Positions 47,555-60,800 of a DNA stretch of 64,000 nucleotides are shown one piece after another. Source of the stretch: Ecdyonurus torrentis (taxonomy: Eukaryota > Arthropoda > Insecta > Ephemeroptera > Heptageniidae); assembly GCA_949318235.1 (NCBI GenBank), contig OX439127.1, positions 4,778,436-4,842,435 of the forward strand, given 5' to 3'. A program made the position numbers and the translations under genes. The notes under the pieces are model-generated. The model was given only the letters and a program-made list of their open reading frames with translations, made no database searches and was not told where the DNA came from. The number at the start of each line of letters is the position of its first letter. Position 1 is the first letter of the stretch.

Positions 47555-47710
47555 TCATTGATTTCTAATTTATTTTCCATTTACAAAATGGCATGAGCGG
47601 TCAATGACATCACAGCTCGCCTGGTCCATGCGCGCGTAAAACAAGCGAGCTGTGACGTCCATGACCGCTCGCGCCATGTTGTGAATGGAAAATAAATTTA
47701 CAATCAATGA
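47555..47710. mobile_element. M5 palindromic MITE, 156 bp
   Basis: Arms of about 70 bp: TCATTGATTTCTAATTTATT..CACAGCTCGCC at the left and GCGAGCTGTGACGTCC..AAATTTACAATCAATGA at the right, around a CTGGTCCATGCGCGCG centre. The left edge merges into the ACTC array. Confidence 0.85.
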
Positions 47711-47936
47711 CTCCAGCCAAATCAACGTTGATTTTCAGATTCGTTAGGATACTACACAACTTTTTTGTTCAAGGTGTTTTACGACTTTAAGTGGAACTAG
47801 TCAGCATTTTCTCGTAAGCATGCTAATTGTGCACAAGGTTTTAAAGAATAATAATAAAAAAATAAAATACATGTTTCTTAAAAATGTAATCTTGAACAAA
47901 AGCGAAGACCTAAATTGTAAATTATTGTAATTGTCA

Positions 47937-47975
<39 letters not shown>

Positions 47976-48640
47976 AGTAACATAACTCCATATTTATTGT
48001 CACTTGACTTTACTCTACATTTGTCTCGGCATTCTGTTTTGTTTTGTTTTATTTATATATTTTACCGCGCGAACCCACAAGATATCCACTCATTAATAAT
48101 AATAATAATTAACGGCTTTTTATTGGGCCAAATAAGGCGTACAACCTCTCAATGTAAACCAACTGTTTTACAGTACAGTCAGTTACAATTTTTAAGTTAA
48201 ATAATAAGCTCATTATGTTATGTTACATTAATTTATACATTATTTTTAAAGAAATGCATATTGTTAATTTTTAATTTTCATAATAAATAGTTTAATGCTA
48301 TAAATTTACTGATATATTTTTATAAGTGTTATAAGAAAAGGCTTTAATTGAGAATATAATATATACATGAGATTTATTTTGATAATAATTTTATACACCT
48401 TTTGTTATAACTATTTTTATGAGTTTTTTTTTTAATTTTGTAAAATACATTAAACTAAAATAACAAGGCTTTAGTTGAGAATATATATATATATATGAGA
48501 TTTATTTTGATAATAATTTTATACACCCTGTTTAATAATACATGTATTTTTTTTTAACTTTATATAACTACATAGAAAAACATACTAAATTACGTAATTG
48601 AAATTGGTCCGCAATAAGTAACAATTAAATCATTGGAATG
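47711..48640. other. Unassigned AT-rich sequence with a local duplication
   Basis: (CT)n at 47940-47973. A 127-bp-period direct duplication (AAGGCTTTAATTGAGAATAT at 48338 and its relative at 48465, each running to TTATACACC) covers about 48338-48535. Confidence 0.55.
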
Positions 48641-48649
48641 GTACTTATA

Positions 48650-49094
48650 GGCATAGGCGGAAGGAAAAGTCAAACAGACTTTTCCAGCCCACAATTTCAA
48701 GTATGGTACCTGACAAGACCCGTAAAGCAAAAAAGGATTCGGGAGGAGGTAAAATGTATGTAGGGTACTAGGATTTGGAAGGTTAGCGGCCTTGGCCTAA
48801 AATAAAAAGAACTGCCCCGGTATTCACCTGAATTGACGAAGGGAAACGACAGAAAACCTACGTCCTAGGCAGGCGACGAGAGATTTCCAAATTTAATAAA
48901 ATAAATTTGAACTTAAAAAATTCAAAGCTTAGAAACTCCTCTCGCCTCCCAAATCACAAACCACCTAGAAGCTGCAGCTAATTACACTGAGAGACACGTG
49001 CAGCGTCCTTGCCCAACAGTCAACGTACAAACCTTGCTGTGAGCAAGTTTCGAACCCATGATTCTCTCTGTGTATACACTCCGACACCACTATG
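48650..49094 (-). mobile_element. SINE-3, tRNA-derived, different family
   Basis: On the minus strand it starts near CCGATATTTCAGCATAGTGG, with an A-box-like TAGTGGTGTCGGAGTG and B box GGGTTCGAAAC (plus-strand 49046-49056). The body has CTGCCTAGGACGTAGGTTTT and TTCAGGTGAATACCGGGGCA. Only one copy is in the window, so the 3' boundary is uncertain. Confidence 0.65.
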
Positions 49095-49128
49095 CTGAAA
49101 TATCGGTAAATTGTTATGACGTCACAAA

Positions 49129-49606
<478 letters not shown>

Positions 49607-50230
49607 TTGGTAATACAGCTCGGTAATATACGGTGCCACTGCCGGCGATATGTCTTACACTGCCCCGATTAAATTGCAAATTGTAAATTTAAACTAAAAT
49701 TTTGCTAATAAACTATCACTCACTCATAAATACATATGTATCCATTCTTAATTTTTTTTATTTATTATTATTATTATTATTATATATATATATTCTTTTT
49801 GCAATTTATGAAAGCATTATATCCAATGATTTTTCAATTCAATTTTGCAGCTTTGAATGATTATTTCTGTATTATTTTCAACGAAATTAAAACTAACACA
49901 TATTTGCAGTTTCTGGTAATTTCTTTACAACATTCTCTCTCTCTCTCTCTCTAAACTGCAGAGCAAAACAATGAGCTATGTTTTAATTGTTACGTACGTA
50001 CAAACTTGCTATTGAGAGATAAAAGTAATATAAATCAAGAAATTTTGAATTTTAAACAAAGACCTATTTGGACATAAATTTAGCGAAAATGCTTTAATAT
50101 ATTGGATATTATATTATTTTTTTGCACTGAACTTTAATAATAATGCTTTTATATTTAAGATATGAAGGCATAGAACAACTTGAACAAAAAACTTGCTTAA
50201 TATCCTAACACACCTAAATATCAACGTTAA
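49607..50230. other. Unassigned AT-rich sequence
   Basis: TTA repeat 49764-49792 and CT 49935-49953; nothing else recognised. Confidence 0.5.
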
Positions 50231-50231
50231 T

Positions 50232-50325
50232 CTGGCCGGAGTCATTTAGTTGTAATTTATTTTCTATTCAAAAAATGTAAGCTGCGGGTGTATGACGTCA
50301 CAGCTCGCCTGGTCCATGCGCAAAA
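50232..50325 (+). mobile_element. M5 MITE, left arm only
   Basis: GGAGTCATTTAGTTGTAATT to CACAGCTCGCCTGGTCCATG; matches the left arm of 47555-47710 and shows that the original terminus probably began GGAGTCA. TGACGTCA 50293-50300. Confidence 0.75.
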
Positions 50326-50388
50326 AAACATCAAACATTTCAACGCAATAACACCACGTTAGTAGTTAGTTATGTAATTATTTTTAAG

Positions 50389-50462
50389 AGAGAGAGACAG
50401 AGAGAGAGAGAGACAGAGAGAGAGAGAGAAAGAGAGACAGAAAAAGAGAGTGAGAGAGAGAT
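50389..50462. repeat. (AG)n imperfect microsatellite
   Basis: AG with CAG and AAAG interruptions. Confidence 0.93.
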
Positions 50463-50751
50463 ATCAGACACGAGAGAAGGCTGGCTGCTTGCTGGCTGCT
50501 TCACTTTGATCAGGCGCACATAAGCTTGTAGAAGCTACGTATGCACATAAATATATTTTTCATTTATTATTACCAATATTTCTAAGATGCACACAGAAAG
50601 TATAAATTATGTCATTCGTGTTTCATAATTACGTCATAGTATCAGAAATAATACTGAATAATAATAATAATGATAATATAATAATGAATATTTTAATATA
50701 AAATATCTATCTAGATTTGGAGTACTAAAAAGTGTAGACGTCTAAAAACCA

Positions 50752-51065
50752 TATAGGGTGTGTACGCATGACGTCATTCTATGTGCTTTTCGATGCTCTT
50801 CTTGAGCAATGAATGATATTGCTCAGCAATTGACAAACGTAGTTTTTGGCTAATTTCTTTGGAAAATTAGCTTTTTTTTTGTTCATTATTATTTTTCTTA
50901 CATACTTGGGGTATACTAATTCAACCTGTGAACAGCATCAATGCTCTCAAAAAAATTGCGGAGTATTTTTTATTTGGTAAAATGTACCATTTTCCTATAC
51001 CGGCCAATGTTATTTAGTACTCACTTATGACGTCGACTTTAACATATAAATGAAATCACCTTATA
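50752..51065 (-). mobile_element. T-family MITE (beta-type), complete
   Basis: TATAGGGTGTGTACGCATGA (TGACGTCA 50769-50776), CAACCTGTGAACAGCATCAA, CCGGCCAATGTTATTTAGTA, ATGACGTCGACTTTAACATA and a TTATA end. Confidence 0.88.
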
Positions 51066-51167
51066 AATATTGATAACTATTTTTACACAATTTATTTTAC
51101 TCGTCGCGTTGATGTGAAATCTTAATGGGAAGGCAGTATGCAAAGCAGATCTAAGCAGTGATGAGGA

Positions 51168-51360
51168 CATCTACAGCCTCGCGGCTAGTACATGTATCTG
51201 CAATCTCGCCTGGTCACATAAAATAGGTACAGGTAATTAATACAGTATATAACACAGATGATTCCTGCTTTGTGTGGCACGGCGAGATTTGTAGATACCT
51301 ATTTTGTGTTACCAGGTAAGATTTGCAGTTACATATAATTGCCACGAGGCTGTCAAAATG
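51168..51360. mobile_element. Inverted-repeat element, about 190 bp
   Basis: Left arm CTACAGCCTCGCGGC..ATCTGCAATCTCGCCTGG..AATAGGTA (51171-51230); right arm TACCTATTTTGTGTTACCAG..GAGGCTGTCA (51295-51355). Arms of about 60 bp around AT-rich sequence; only copy seen. Confidence 0.7.
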
Positions 51361-51402
51361 TTGGCTGTTTGTTAAAAGTTAAAATTTCTTAATAAATGTG
51401 TA

Positions 51403-51474
51403 AACTTTCCCATCATTTTCCTACTGTCGAGCTTATTGAACTTTCCCATCATTTTCCTACTGTCGAGCTTATTG
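51403..51474 (+). repeat. 36-bp direct tandem duplication
   Basis: Two identical copies of a 36-bp unit starting AACTTTCCCATCATTTTCC. Confidence 0.92.
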
Positions 51475-51706
51475 GTATAGCATGCAAAAAGATTTAAAAG
51501 TCCGCTACTTAAAAAAATACGCTTATGGGAAGAAATGTGTTTTTGGTTGTTTTTTCTGCTATTTTTTTTAAACTGTTGCTCCGATTCCAATAGATATATA
51601 TAATGGAAACACTAGAATATCTAGACATACTTATGAATGTATTTTAAGGTATATGTTTAACAAATTTTTAAACCGTAAATGACAGTGAGTGTATATTTAT
51701 ATGTAT

Positions 51707-51710
<4 letters not shown>

Positions 51711-51771
<61 letters not shown>
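51711..51771. repeat. (TA)n microsatellite
   Basis: Pure TA. Confidence 0.95.
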
Positions 51772-51774
<3 letters not shown>

Positions 51775-51876
51775 ATTAATTGCGATCATTAAAGTGTTCT
51801 TGAATATCACAGATTCAGCTTTAGTACTATGCAACGATGGCAAATATTCTAACATGCATTGGTTGCATGGTGTCTT

Positions 51877-51892
51877 TCTCTCTCTCTCTCTC

Positions 51893-51957
<65 letters not shown>

Positions 51958-51963
51958 ATCTCA

Positions 51964-52052
<89 letters not shown>

Positions 52053-52065
52053 TATATATATATAA
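51877..52065. repeat. (CT)n then (TA)n compound microsatellite
   Basis: CT to 51984, TA from 51985. The long SLSL/YIYI frames across it are artefacts. Confidence 0.96.
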
Positions 52066-53135
52066 ATCTTACACACGCACCCAATCTTCACTAATTTTCT
52101 CTATTTTTATCAGCTTATTTCTTCTTATTTATATATATTTTTATTTATTTATCTCAACTTAATGTTAAGTACAAAAGTTGCAGCTTATAGTACTTTACAT
52201 CTATTTCTCAAATCAAAAACTAGAAAGTTTAATAACTCGGCCTGGGACAGGTCATTAAGTAATAAGGGTAGATTTTCAGGGGTGTATTTTCTCCTTCAAA
52301 ATTTTTAAAAAAAATTGTTTCATCGAAATCTGAAAACAGTTTGACCATTATGTTGCAAGTTTCAGCGGTGCGGGTTCAGAAAAAGACGTGTTGTGTAAGG
52401 CTTCCTGAATCCGGCACGCCAAATAAGTTGAGTTCGGAAAACGGTCACGGCAGCACCGTGCAGTCACCGTGAGCAAAAATAACATTTTCAACTTCGATTT
52501 TCTCCCACAAGGGTTAAAACAAATGGAAAGTGTCAAATACTTAAATTTTAGACACATAACGGCTCTGACTATTCGGATCTCTTCAAGAAATAATTATTTT
52601 TACTAGAAAATTAAAAAGAAAAAAGGAAAATAAAATATTCGTGATCACAGAAATATATTACATAATAAAAGATACCTCTAATGTTACACTATGCAAAATT
52701 TGATATTTTCTTTTTTATAAATATTTTAGTAATGTCATGTCTTGCAGTATTACAATACAATTTGCAATCTTCGTTGCACTAGCAACATAAATTCACTAAT
52801 ACCTTAAATCGTAGTTGAACATACTTTTTTATAGTCAATTTATATGATTTTTTATTAAAGAATTAATTAAATTTAAAATTAAAAACTTACTAAAATAAAT
52901 ATTAAAATTTAAATATATATAATTAATTTAAAAAAAAATTATTTTAAAATAAAACAATATTTTGTATATATTAAAAATTATATTAATATATTTATTAATA
53001 TGAATTTTTTTACACTTAGTTACTGTAGAACCCACAGTAATAAAGTAAGAATGAGGGAGAAAATATTTTAAATTAACATTATATAAAAAACAATTTTAAT
53101 ATAGCAAAAACATTTCCAATCAATTAAACACTTCG
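52066..53135. other. Unassigned; moderately complex patch at 52240-52570
   Basis: Positions 52365-52480 are GC-richer with a CACGG/CCGTG inverted-motif cluster. 52660-52760 vaguely resembles P3 (GATACCTCTAATGTTAC, ATGCAAAATTTGATATTTTC). No gene recognised. Confidence 0.4.
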
Positions 53136-53144
53136 ATGTTGAAC

Positions 53145-53765
53145 ATGACCAACACCCTTATCACCCTTAAAAAATTATTAAACAGTGTGTATCGTTGTAT
53201 ACACACATCTAAAAAAAATTCTTTTTTTTTCGCAGATTTTTAAACCTAGTTACGAAAATTATATAGGTTTGCTTTGAAGGCTAAGTAACTAAGGAGTATC
53301 TCTTCTCTCTTGGTTGTATGCGTTGAATATGAACAACACCCTAATCACCCTTTTAAAAAATTTATGAACAGTGTGTATCGTTATATTCACACACATCTAA
53401 AAATATATATTTTTTTTTTTCGCAGATTTTTAAGGCTAGGTACAAATGTTTTATAGGTTTGCTCTGAAGGCTAAGTAACTAAGGAGTACGTGATCCGCCT
53501 TGGTTGTACGCGCTAAAGCAGTCCAACACCCTAATTACCCTTTAAAAAAATTATTGAACAGTGTGTATCGTTGTATTCACACACATCTAAAAAATTCTAT
53601 TTTGTTTTTTCGCAGATTTTTAAACCTATGTACGAATGTTTTATAGGTTTGCTTTGGAGCCTAAGTAACTAAGGAGTACCTCATCTCTCTTGGTTGTACG
53701 CGCTAAACCAGTCCAAAACCCTAATCACCCTTTAAATAAGTTATTGAACAGTGTGTATTATTGTA
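53145..53765 (+). repeat. Tandem repeat, period about 184-191 bp, 3.3 copies
   Basis: AACACCCTAATCACCC-type starts at about 53151, 53335, 53525 and 53716. Each unit includes CAGTGTGTATCGTTGTAT, TTTTTTCGCAGATTTTTAA and AAGTAACTAAGGAGTA. It lies 1.1 kb left of the large satellite but is unrelated to it by eye. Confidence 0.9.
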
Positions 53766-53879
53766 TAACACACTTTTAATCAACATAAAAGTGCTTAATC
53801 AACATAATATAAATAATTGTTAGTAAGCATAAACCATATGTTAACAGTACATAAAAACAAAATCAGCACATTTCATTTC

Positions 53880-53987
53880 TTTTTTTTTTCTTTTTTTTTT
53901 CTTTTTTTTTCTTTTTTTTTATTATTATTATTTAATTGTTTTTTTTTATCAATTGCAAAAAAACAAAACAAAACAATTATAACCGAA
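53880..53987 (-). other. A-rich 3' tail region of the RT remnant
   Basis: On the minus strand this is AAAAAAAAAGAAAA-type sequence immediately after the reading frame, consistent with a non-LTR 3' UTR and tail. Confidence 0.6.
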
Positions 53988-54775
53988 TTACATATATACC
54001 ATCTTTTTTTTACACTTCGAATCCTTGATATATTTAGGTAGGTCATTACAAATGAGCGGTAGTTGAACACTCATTGTCCGCTCTCCATATCTATTTTTAA
54101 ATTTATGTAGAACAACCGGCTCTAAAAGCTGTTGTCTCGTATTATAAGAATGAGATCTTTTTTCAAGATTTACAATAGTATTAAACTCATCAACTAAAAT
54201 AACAGATTTTGCGAGATTTTTTAGTGGAACTATATTGAAATGCTTAAAATATTTAACATCATAATCATATTTGATTCCAAACTTTAATAATTTCAGAATT
54301 CTTTTCTGTAGTTTTTGCAATCTAGTCATTGACGCTGAAGAGCTTAAGCCCCATGCTTTGATGCCATATAACAATATTGAGTGTACCAATGCAAAATAAG
54401 TAGTATTTATATTTTTTGAGGACATGAATTTTTTAAGTAAATAAAAACTATTTAAAGCAAATCTCAATCTAGCCACTAACATATCAATATGAACATCAAA
54501 TATAAAATCTTTGTCTACTATTACGCCTAAATATTTATACTGATCCACACATTCTAAGAAGTTGCAATTACAATTATAATAATTTTTCATGTAAATACAG
54601 GCATTATTATGCATTGATATATTTACTTGACATAATTTACGTTTATAAGGAGTTAAGATATACATCACATTACTCTTTCTAGCGTTGATAATAAGTATAT
54701 AATCATGTGACTAATCACATAAATTGTTAATATCAATTTGTAAATTGGTTTCACATTTAGTATATCTTTAAGGAA
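53988..54775 (-). pseudogene. Non-LTR retrotransposon reverse-transcriptase, 3' fragment
   Basis: The conceptual product is the C-terminal part of a LINE reverse transcriptase (target-primed reverse transcription in the nucleus). The frame 54668-53988 is 226 codons and contains DQYKYLGVIVDKDF, FALVHSILLYGIKAWG, RLQKLQKRILKLL and ICNDLPKYIKDS. This succession of YLG, YG..AWG, QK..R and NDLP is characteristic of jockey/CR1-like clades. Upstream the same frame continues (NLQIDINNLCD, then SHDYILIINARKSNVM) across one TAG stop at 54711-54713 and a TAA further out. The catalytic YADD region and all 5' parts are absent, so it is 5'-truncated and dead. Similarity ends shortly before the satellite starts. 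Confidence 0.9.
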
Positions 54776-54854
54776 ATAGCGCATGCACTTTATAGATTTT
54801 TTCCCACAGTAAGAGGGGAGAATAAAATAACCGGGAAAAATTAAAAAAAAATCA

Positions 54855-57800
54855 TATAGCAGTAAAAACCAAAATTAACCACGACAACATTAGTCCTATG
54901 GTCACCGATCGTCAGACACGACCCTCGCAATCTTGCTAATCCATGAAAATCCAGCGAAGGACAAAAACTCAAGAGTTATATCAATTTCATACACGAGACT
55001 GTAAAACATAGTTTTTCTATGTTACTTTAATGTCGAAATTCATTATATACAGATTTTTAAGTCCTCAGTCTTTTGGGCAGTTATATCTTATGTTAAAACT
55101 ACTGCAACTAATTTAACTTTTAAATTATAGTTTGAAATTAGGTTTATGTTGCTTATGACAACATAGAACTACATAAAAATAATATGAAATTAATTGTAAA
55201 GCAAATATTAATAATGTGCAAAATATTTTTCTGTTCGACTTCTTTTTTCTGTTCAACACATAGTAAAAATAAATTACTAGTGCAAAAATAAATATAGAGT
55301 ATTCAATTTATGTAAATATTTTGGTTTAAAAACAGGCAAAACCTTGTCTTAAATGTTATGCGGGTTGCATAAATCAAAATTTACTAATCACTGTAAATAA
55401 TTTAATTTTTAAATTACAGTTTGAAATTAGGTTTGTGCTGCTTATGACAACATAGATCTATATAAAAAGAATTTGAAATCAATTGTAAAGCAAATATTAA
55501 TAGTGTGCAAAATCATTTTTCTGTTCGACTTCTTTTTCTGTTCGACACATAGCGAAAAAAATTAGTAGTGCAAAAATAAATATAAAATATGCAACTTATG
55601 TAAACATTTCGGTTTAAAATCAGGCAAATTTTGGTCTGAAATGTTATGAGGGTTAAATAAATTAAAATATTCTAATCACTGCAACTAATTTAATATTTAA
55701 ATTATAGTTTGAAATTAGGTTGAAGCTGCTTACGACTACATAGAACTACATAAAAAGAATTGGAAATTAATTGTAAGGCAAATATTAATAATGTGCAAAA
55801 TCTCTTTTCTGTTCCACTTCTTTTTTCTGTTACACACATAGCGAAAAACAATTATTTGTGCAAAAATGAATCAAAAAGATGCAATTTATGTAGACATTTT
55901 TGTTTAAAAACAGGCAAAACCTGGTCTGAAAATGTTATGCAGGTTGCATAAATCGAAATTTTTTAATAAGTGCTACTGTTAAAACCAATAAAAAAAAACA
56001 CGACAGCATTAGTCTTATGGTCACCGATCTCCAGACACGACCATCGCTACCTCGAAAATCCACAAAATTTTAGCGTAGGATATTATCTCAAGAGTTATAT
56101 CAATTCCATACACGAGACTGTAAAACATAGTATTTCTATGTTACTTTATTAATGAAATTCATTATATACAGATTATAGAGTCTTCAGTCTTTTAGGCATT
56201 TATATCTAATGTTAAAACTACCGCAACTAATTAAATTTTTTAATTATAGTTTGAAATTAGGTTTGTGCTGCTTACGACAACTTAGAACTACATTAAAAAA
56301 AATTAAATTAATTGTAAAGCAAATATTAATAATGTGCAAAGTCTTTGTTCTGTTCGACTTCTTTTTTTGGTTCCATACATAGCAGAGAAAATTACTAGTG
56401 CAAAAATAAATATAAATATGCTATTTATGTAAAAAAAAGTTTGGATTAAAAACAGGCAAAACCTTGTCTGAAATGTAATGCGGGTTGCATTAATCAAAAT
56501 TTACTAATCACTGCAACTAATTAAATTTTTAAATTATAGTTTGAAATTAGGTTTGTGCTGCTTACGACTACATAGAACTACATAAAAAGAATTGGAAATT
56601 AATTGTAAGGCAAATATTAATAATGTGCAAAATCTCTTTTCTGTTCCACTTCTTTTTTCTGTTACACACATAGCGAAAAAAAATTACTTGTGCAAAAATA
56701 AATATATAATATGCAATTTAGGTAAAAATTTCGGTTTAAAAACAGGCAAATCCTGGTCTAAAATGTTATGAGGGTTGCATAAATTGAAATTTTCTAATCA
56801 CTGTTACTTTTAAAAGCAAAATAAACCACGACAACATTAGTCCTATGGTCACCGATCTCGAGACATGACTCTTGCAACCTCTAAAATCCACGAAAATTTT
56901 GCGTAGGACATATACTCAAGAGTTATATCAACTTAATACATGAAACTGTAAAAAAAGTATTTCTATGTTACTTTATTGTTGAAATTCGTTATATACAGAT
57001 CTTAGAGTCCTCAGTCTTTTGGGCAGTTATATCTTATGTTAAAACTACTGCCACTAATTTATTTTTTAATTAAAGTTTGAAATTAGGTTTGTGCTTCTCA
57101 CGAAAACATAGAACTACATAAAAAGAATTTGAAATTAATTGTAAAGCAAATATTAATAATGTGCAAAATCTCTTTTCTGTGTCACTTCTTTTTTCTGTTA
57201 CACACATAGCGAAAAACAATTACTTGTGCAAAAATAAATCAAAAATATGCAATTTATGTAGACATTTTTGTTTAAAAACAGGCAAAACCTGGTCTGAAAA
57301 TGTTATGCGGGTTGCATAAATCGAATTTTTTTAATAAGTGCTACTGTTAAAACCAATAAAAAAAAACACGACAGCATTAGTCTTATGGTCACCGATCTCC
57401 AGACACGACCCTCGCTACCTCGAAAATCCACAAAATTTTAGCGTAGGATATTATCTCAAGAATTGGAATGAATTGTAAGGCAAATATTAATAATGTGCAA
57501 AATCTCTTTTCTATTCCACTTCTTTTTTCTGTTACACACATAGCGAAAAAAAATTACTTGTGCAAAAATAAATATATAATATGCAATTTATGTAAAAATT
57601 TCGGTTTAAAAACAGGCAAATTCTGGTCTGAAATGTTATGAGGGTTGCATAAATTGAAATTTTCTAATCACTGTTACTTTTAAAAGCAAAATAAACCACG
57701 ACAACATTAGTCCTATGGTCACCGATCTCGAGACATGACCCTTGCAACCTCGAAAATCCACCAAAATTTTGCGTAGGACATATACTCAAGAGTTATATCT

Positions 57801-60800
57801 ATTTAATACACGAAACTGTAAAAAAAAGTATATCTATGTTACTTTAATGTTGAAATTTGTTATATACAGATTTTAGAGTCCTCGGTCTTTTGGGCAGTTA
57901 TATCTTATGTTAAAACTACTGCCACTAATTTATTTTTTAATTAAAGTTTGAAATTAGGTTTGTGCTTCTCACGAAAACATAGAACTACATAAAAAGAATT
58001 TGAAATTAATTGTAAAGCAAATATTAATAATGTGCAAAGTCTTTGTTCTGTTCAACTTCTTTTTTTTTGTTCGATATATAGCAAAGAAAATTACTAGTGC
58101 AAAAATAAATAGAAAATATGCAATTTATGTAAAGATTTTGGTTTAAAAACAGGCAAAACCTGGTTTGAAATGTTATGCGGGTTGCATAAATCGAAATTTT
58201 CTAATAACTGCTACTATTAAAACCAAAAAGTAAAAACACGACAACATTAGTCTTATGGTCACTGATCTCCAGACACGACCCTCGCAACCTTAAAAAACCA
58301 CGTAAATTTAGCGTACGACATTATCTCAAGAATAATATCAATTTCATACACGAGACTGTAAAACATAGTATTTCTATGTTACTTTAATGTTCAAATTTAT
58401 TATACACAGATTTTAGAGTCTTAAGTCTTTTAGGCATTTATATCTTATGTTTAAACTACTGCGGCTAATTTAATTTTTTAATTATAGTTTGAAATTAGGT
58501 TTGTGCTGCTTACGACAACATAGAACTACATTAAAAGAATTTGAAATTAATTGTAAAGCAAATATTAATAATGTGCAAAGTCTTTGTTCTGTTCGACTTC
58601 TTTTTTTTGTTCGATACATAGCACAGGAAATTACTAGTGCAAAAATAAATATAGAGTATTCAATTTATGTAAATATTTTGGTTTAAAAACAGGCAAAACC
58701 TTGTCTGAAATGTTATGCGGGTTGCATAAATCGAAATTTACTAATCACTGCAACTAATTTAATTTTTGAATTACAGTTTCAAATTAGGTTTGTGCTGCTT
58801 ATGACAACATGGATCTATATAAAAAGAATTTTAAATTCATTGTAAAGCAAATATTAATAGTGTGCAAAATCATTTTTCTGTTCGACTTCTTTTTCTGTTC
58901 GACACATAGCGAAAAAAAATTAGTAGTGCCAAAATAAATATAAAATATGCAACTTATGTAAACATTTCGGTTTAAAAACAGGCAAATCCTGGTCTGAAAT
59001 GTTATGAGGGTTAAATAAATTAAAATATTCTAATCACTGCAACTAATTTAATATTTAAATTATAGTTTGAAATTAGGTTGAAGCTGCTTACGACTACATA
59101 AAACTACATAAAAAGAATTAGAAATTAATTGTAAGGCAGATATTAATAATGTGCAAAATCTCTTTTCTGTTCCACTTCTTTTCTCTGTTACACACATAGC
59201 GAAAAAGAATTACTTGTGCAAAAATAAATCAAAAGTATGCAATTTATGTAGACATTTCTGTATAAAAACAGGCAAAACCTGGTCTGCAAATGTAATGCGG
59301 GTTGCATAAATCGAAATTTTTAATAAGTGCTACTGTTAAAACCAATAAAAAAAACACGACAACATTAGTCCTATGGTCACCGATCGTCAGACACGACCCT
59401 CGCAAACTTGCTAATCCTTGAAATTCCAGCGAACGACAAAAACTCAAGAGTTATATCAATTTCATACACGAGACTGTAAAACATAGTATTTCTATGTTAC
59501 TTTAATGTTGAATTTCATTATATACAGATTATAGAGTCTTAAGTCTTTTAGGCATTTATGTCTTATGTTTAAACTACTGCAACTAATTTATTTATTTTAA
59601 TTATAGATTGAAATTAGGTTTGTGCTGCTTATGAAAACATTGAACTACAAAAAAAATATTTGAAATTAATTGTAAAGCAAATATTAATAATGTGCAAAGT
59701 CTTTGTTCTGTTCGACTTCTTTTTTTTTTCGATACATAGCACAGAAAATTACTATTGCAAAAATAAATATAGAGTATTCAATTTTTGTAAATTTTTTGGT
59801 TTAAAAACAGGCAAAACCTTGTCTGAAATGTTAAGCGGGTTGCATAAATCGAAATTTACTAATCACTGCAACTAATTTAATTTTTAAATTACAGTTTGAA
59901 ATTAGGTTTGTGCTGCTTATGACAACATGGATTTATATAAAAAGAATTTTAAATTCATTGTTAAGCAAATATTAATAGTGTGCAAAATCATTTTTCCGTT
60001 CGACTTCTTTTTCTGTTCGACACATAGCGAAAAAAAATTAGTAGTGCCAAAATAAATATAAAATATGCAACTTATGTAAACATTTCAGTTTAAAAACAGG
60101 CAAATCCTGGTCTGAAATGTTATAAGGGTTAAATAAATTAAAATATTCTAATCACTGCAACTAATTTAATATTTAAATTATAGTTTGAAATTAGGTTGAA
60201 GCTGCTTACCACTACATAAAACTACATAAAAAGAATTAGAAATTAATTGTAAGGCAAATATTAATAATGTGCAAATTCTCTTTTCTGTTCCACTTCTTTT
60301 CTCTGTTACACACATAGCGAAAAAAAATTACTTGTGCAAAAATAAATCAAAAGTATGCAATTTATGTAGACATTTCTGTATAAAAACAGGCAAAACCTGG
60401 TCTGCAAATGTAATGCGGGTTGCATAAATCGAAATTTTTTAATAAGTTCTACTGTTAAAACCAATAAAAAAAACACGACAACATTAGTCCTATGGTCACC
60501 GATCGTCAGACACGACCCTCGCAATCTTGCTAATCCTTGAAAATCCAGCGAAGGACAAAAACTCAAGAGTTATATCAATTTCATACACGAGACTGTAAAA
60601 CATAGTATTTCTATGTTACTTTAATGTTGAAATTCATTATATACAGATATAGAGTCTTCAGTATTTTTGGCATTTATGTCTTATGTTTAAACTACTGCAA
60701 CTAATTTAATTATTTTAATTATAGTTTGAAATTAGGTTTGTGCTGCTTATGACAACATTGAACTACAAAAAAAATATTTGAAATTAATTGTAAAGCAAAT

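Noticed and set aside
52660..52760. Fourth P3 element
   Set aside because: Only scattered similarity (GATACC, ATGCAAAATTT) and no TTAA-flanked boundaries; too weak to call.
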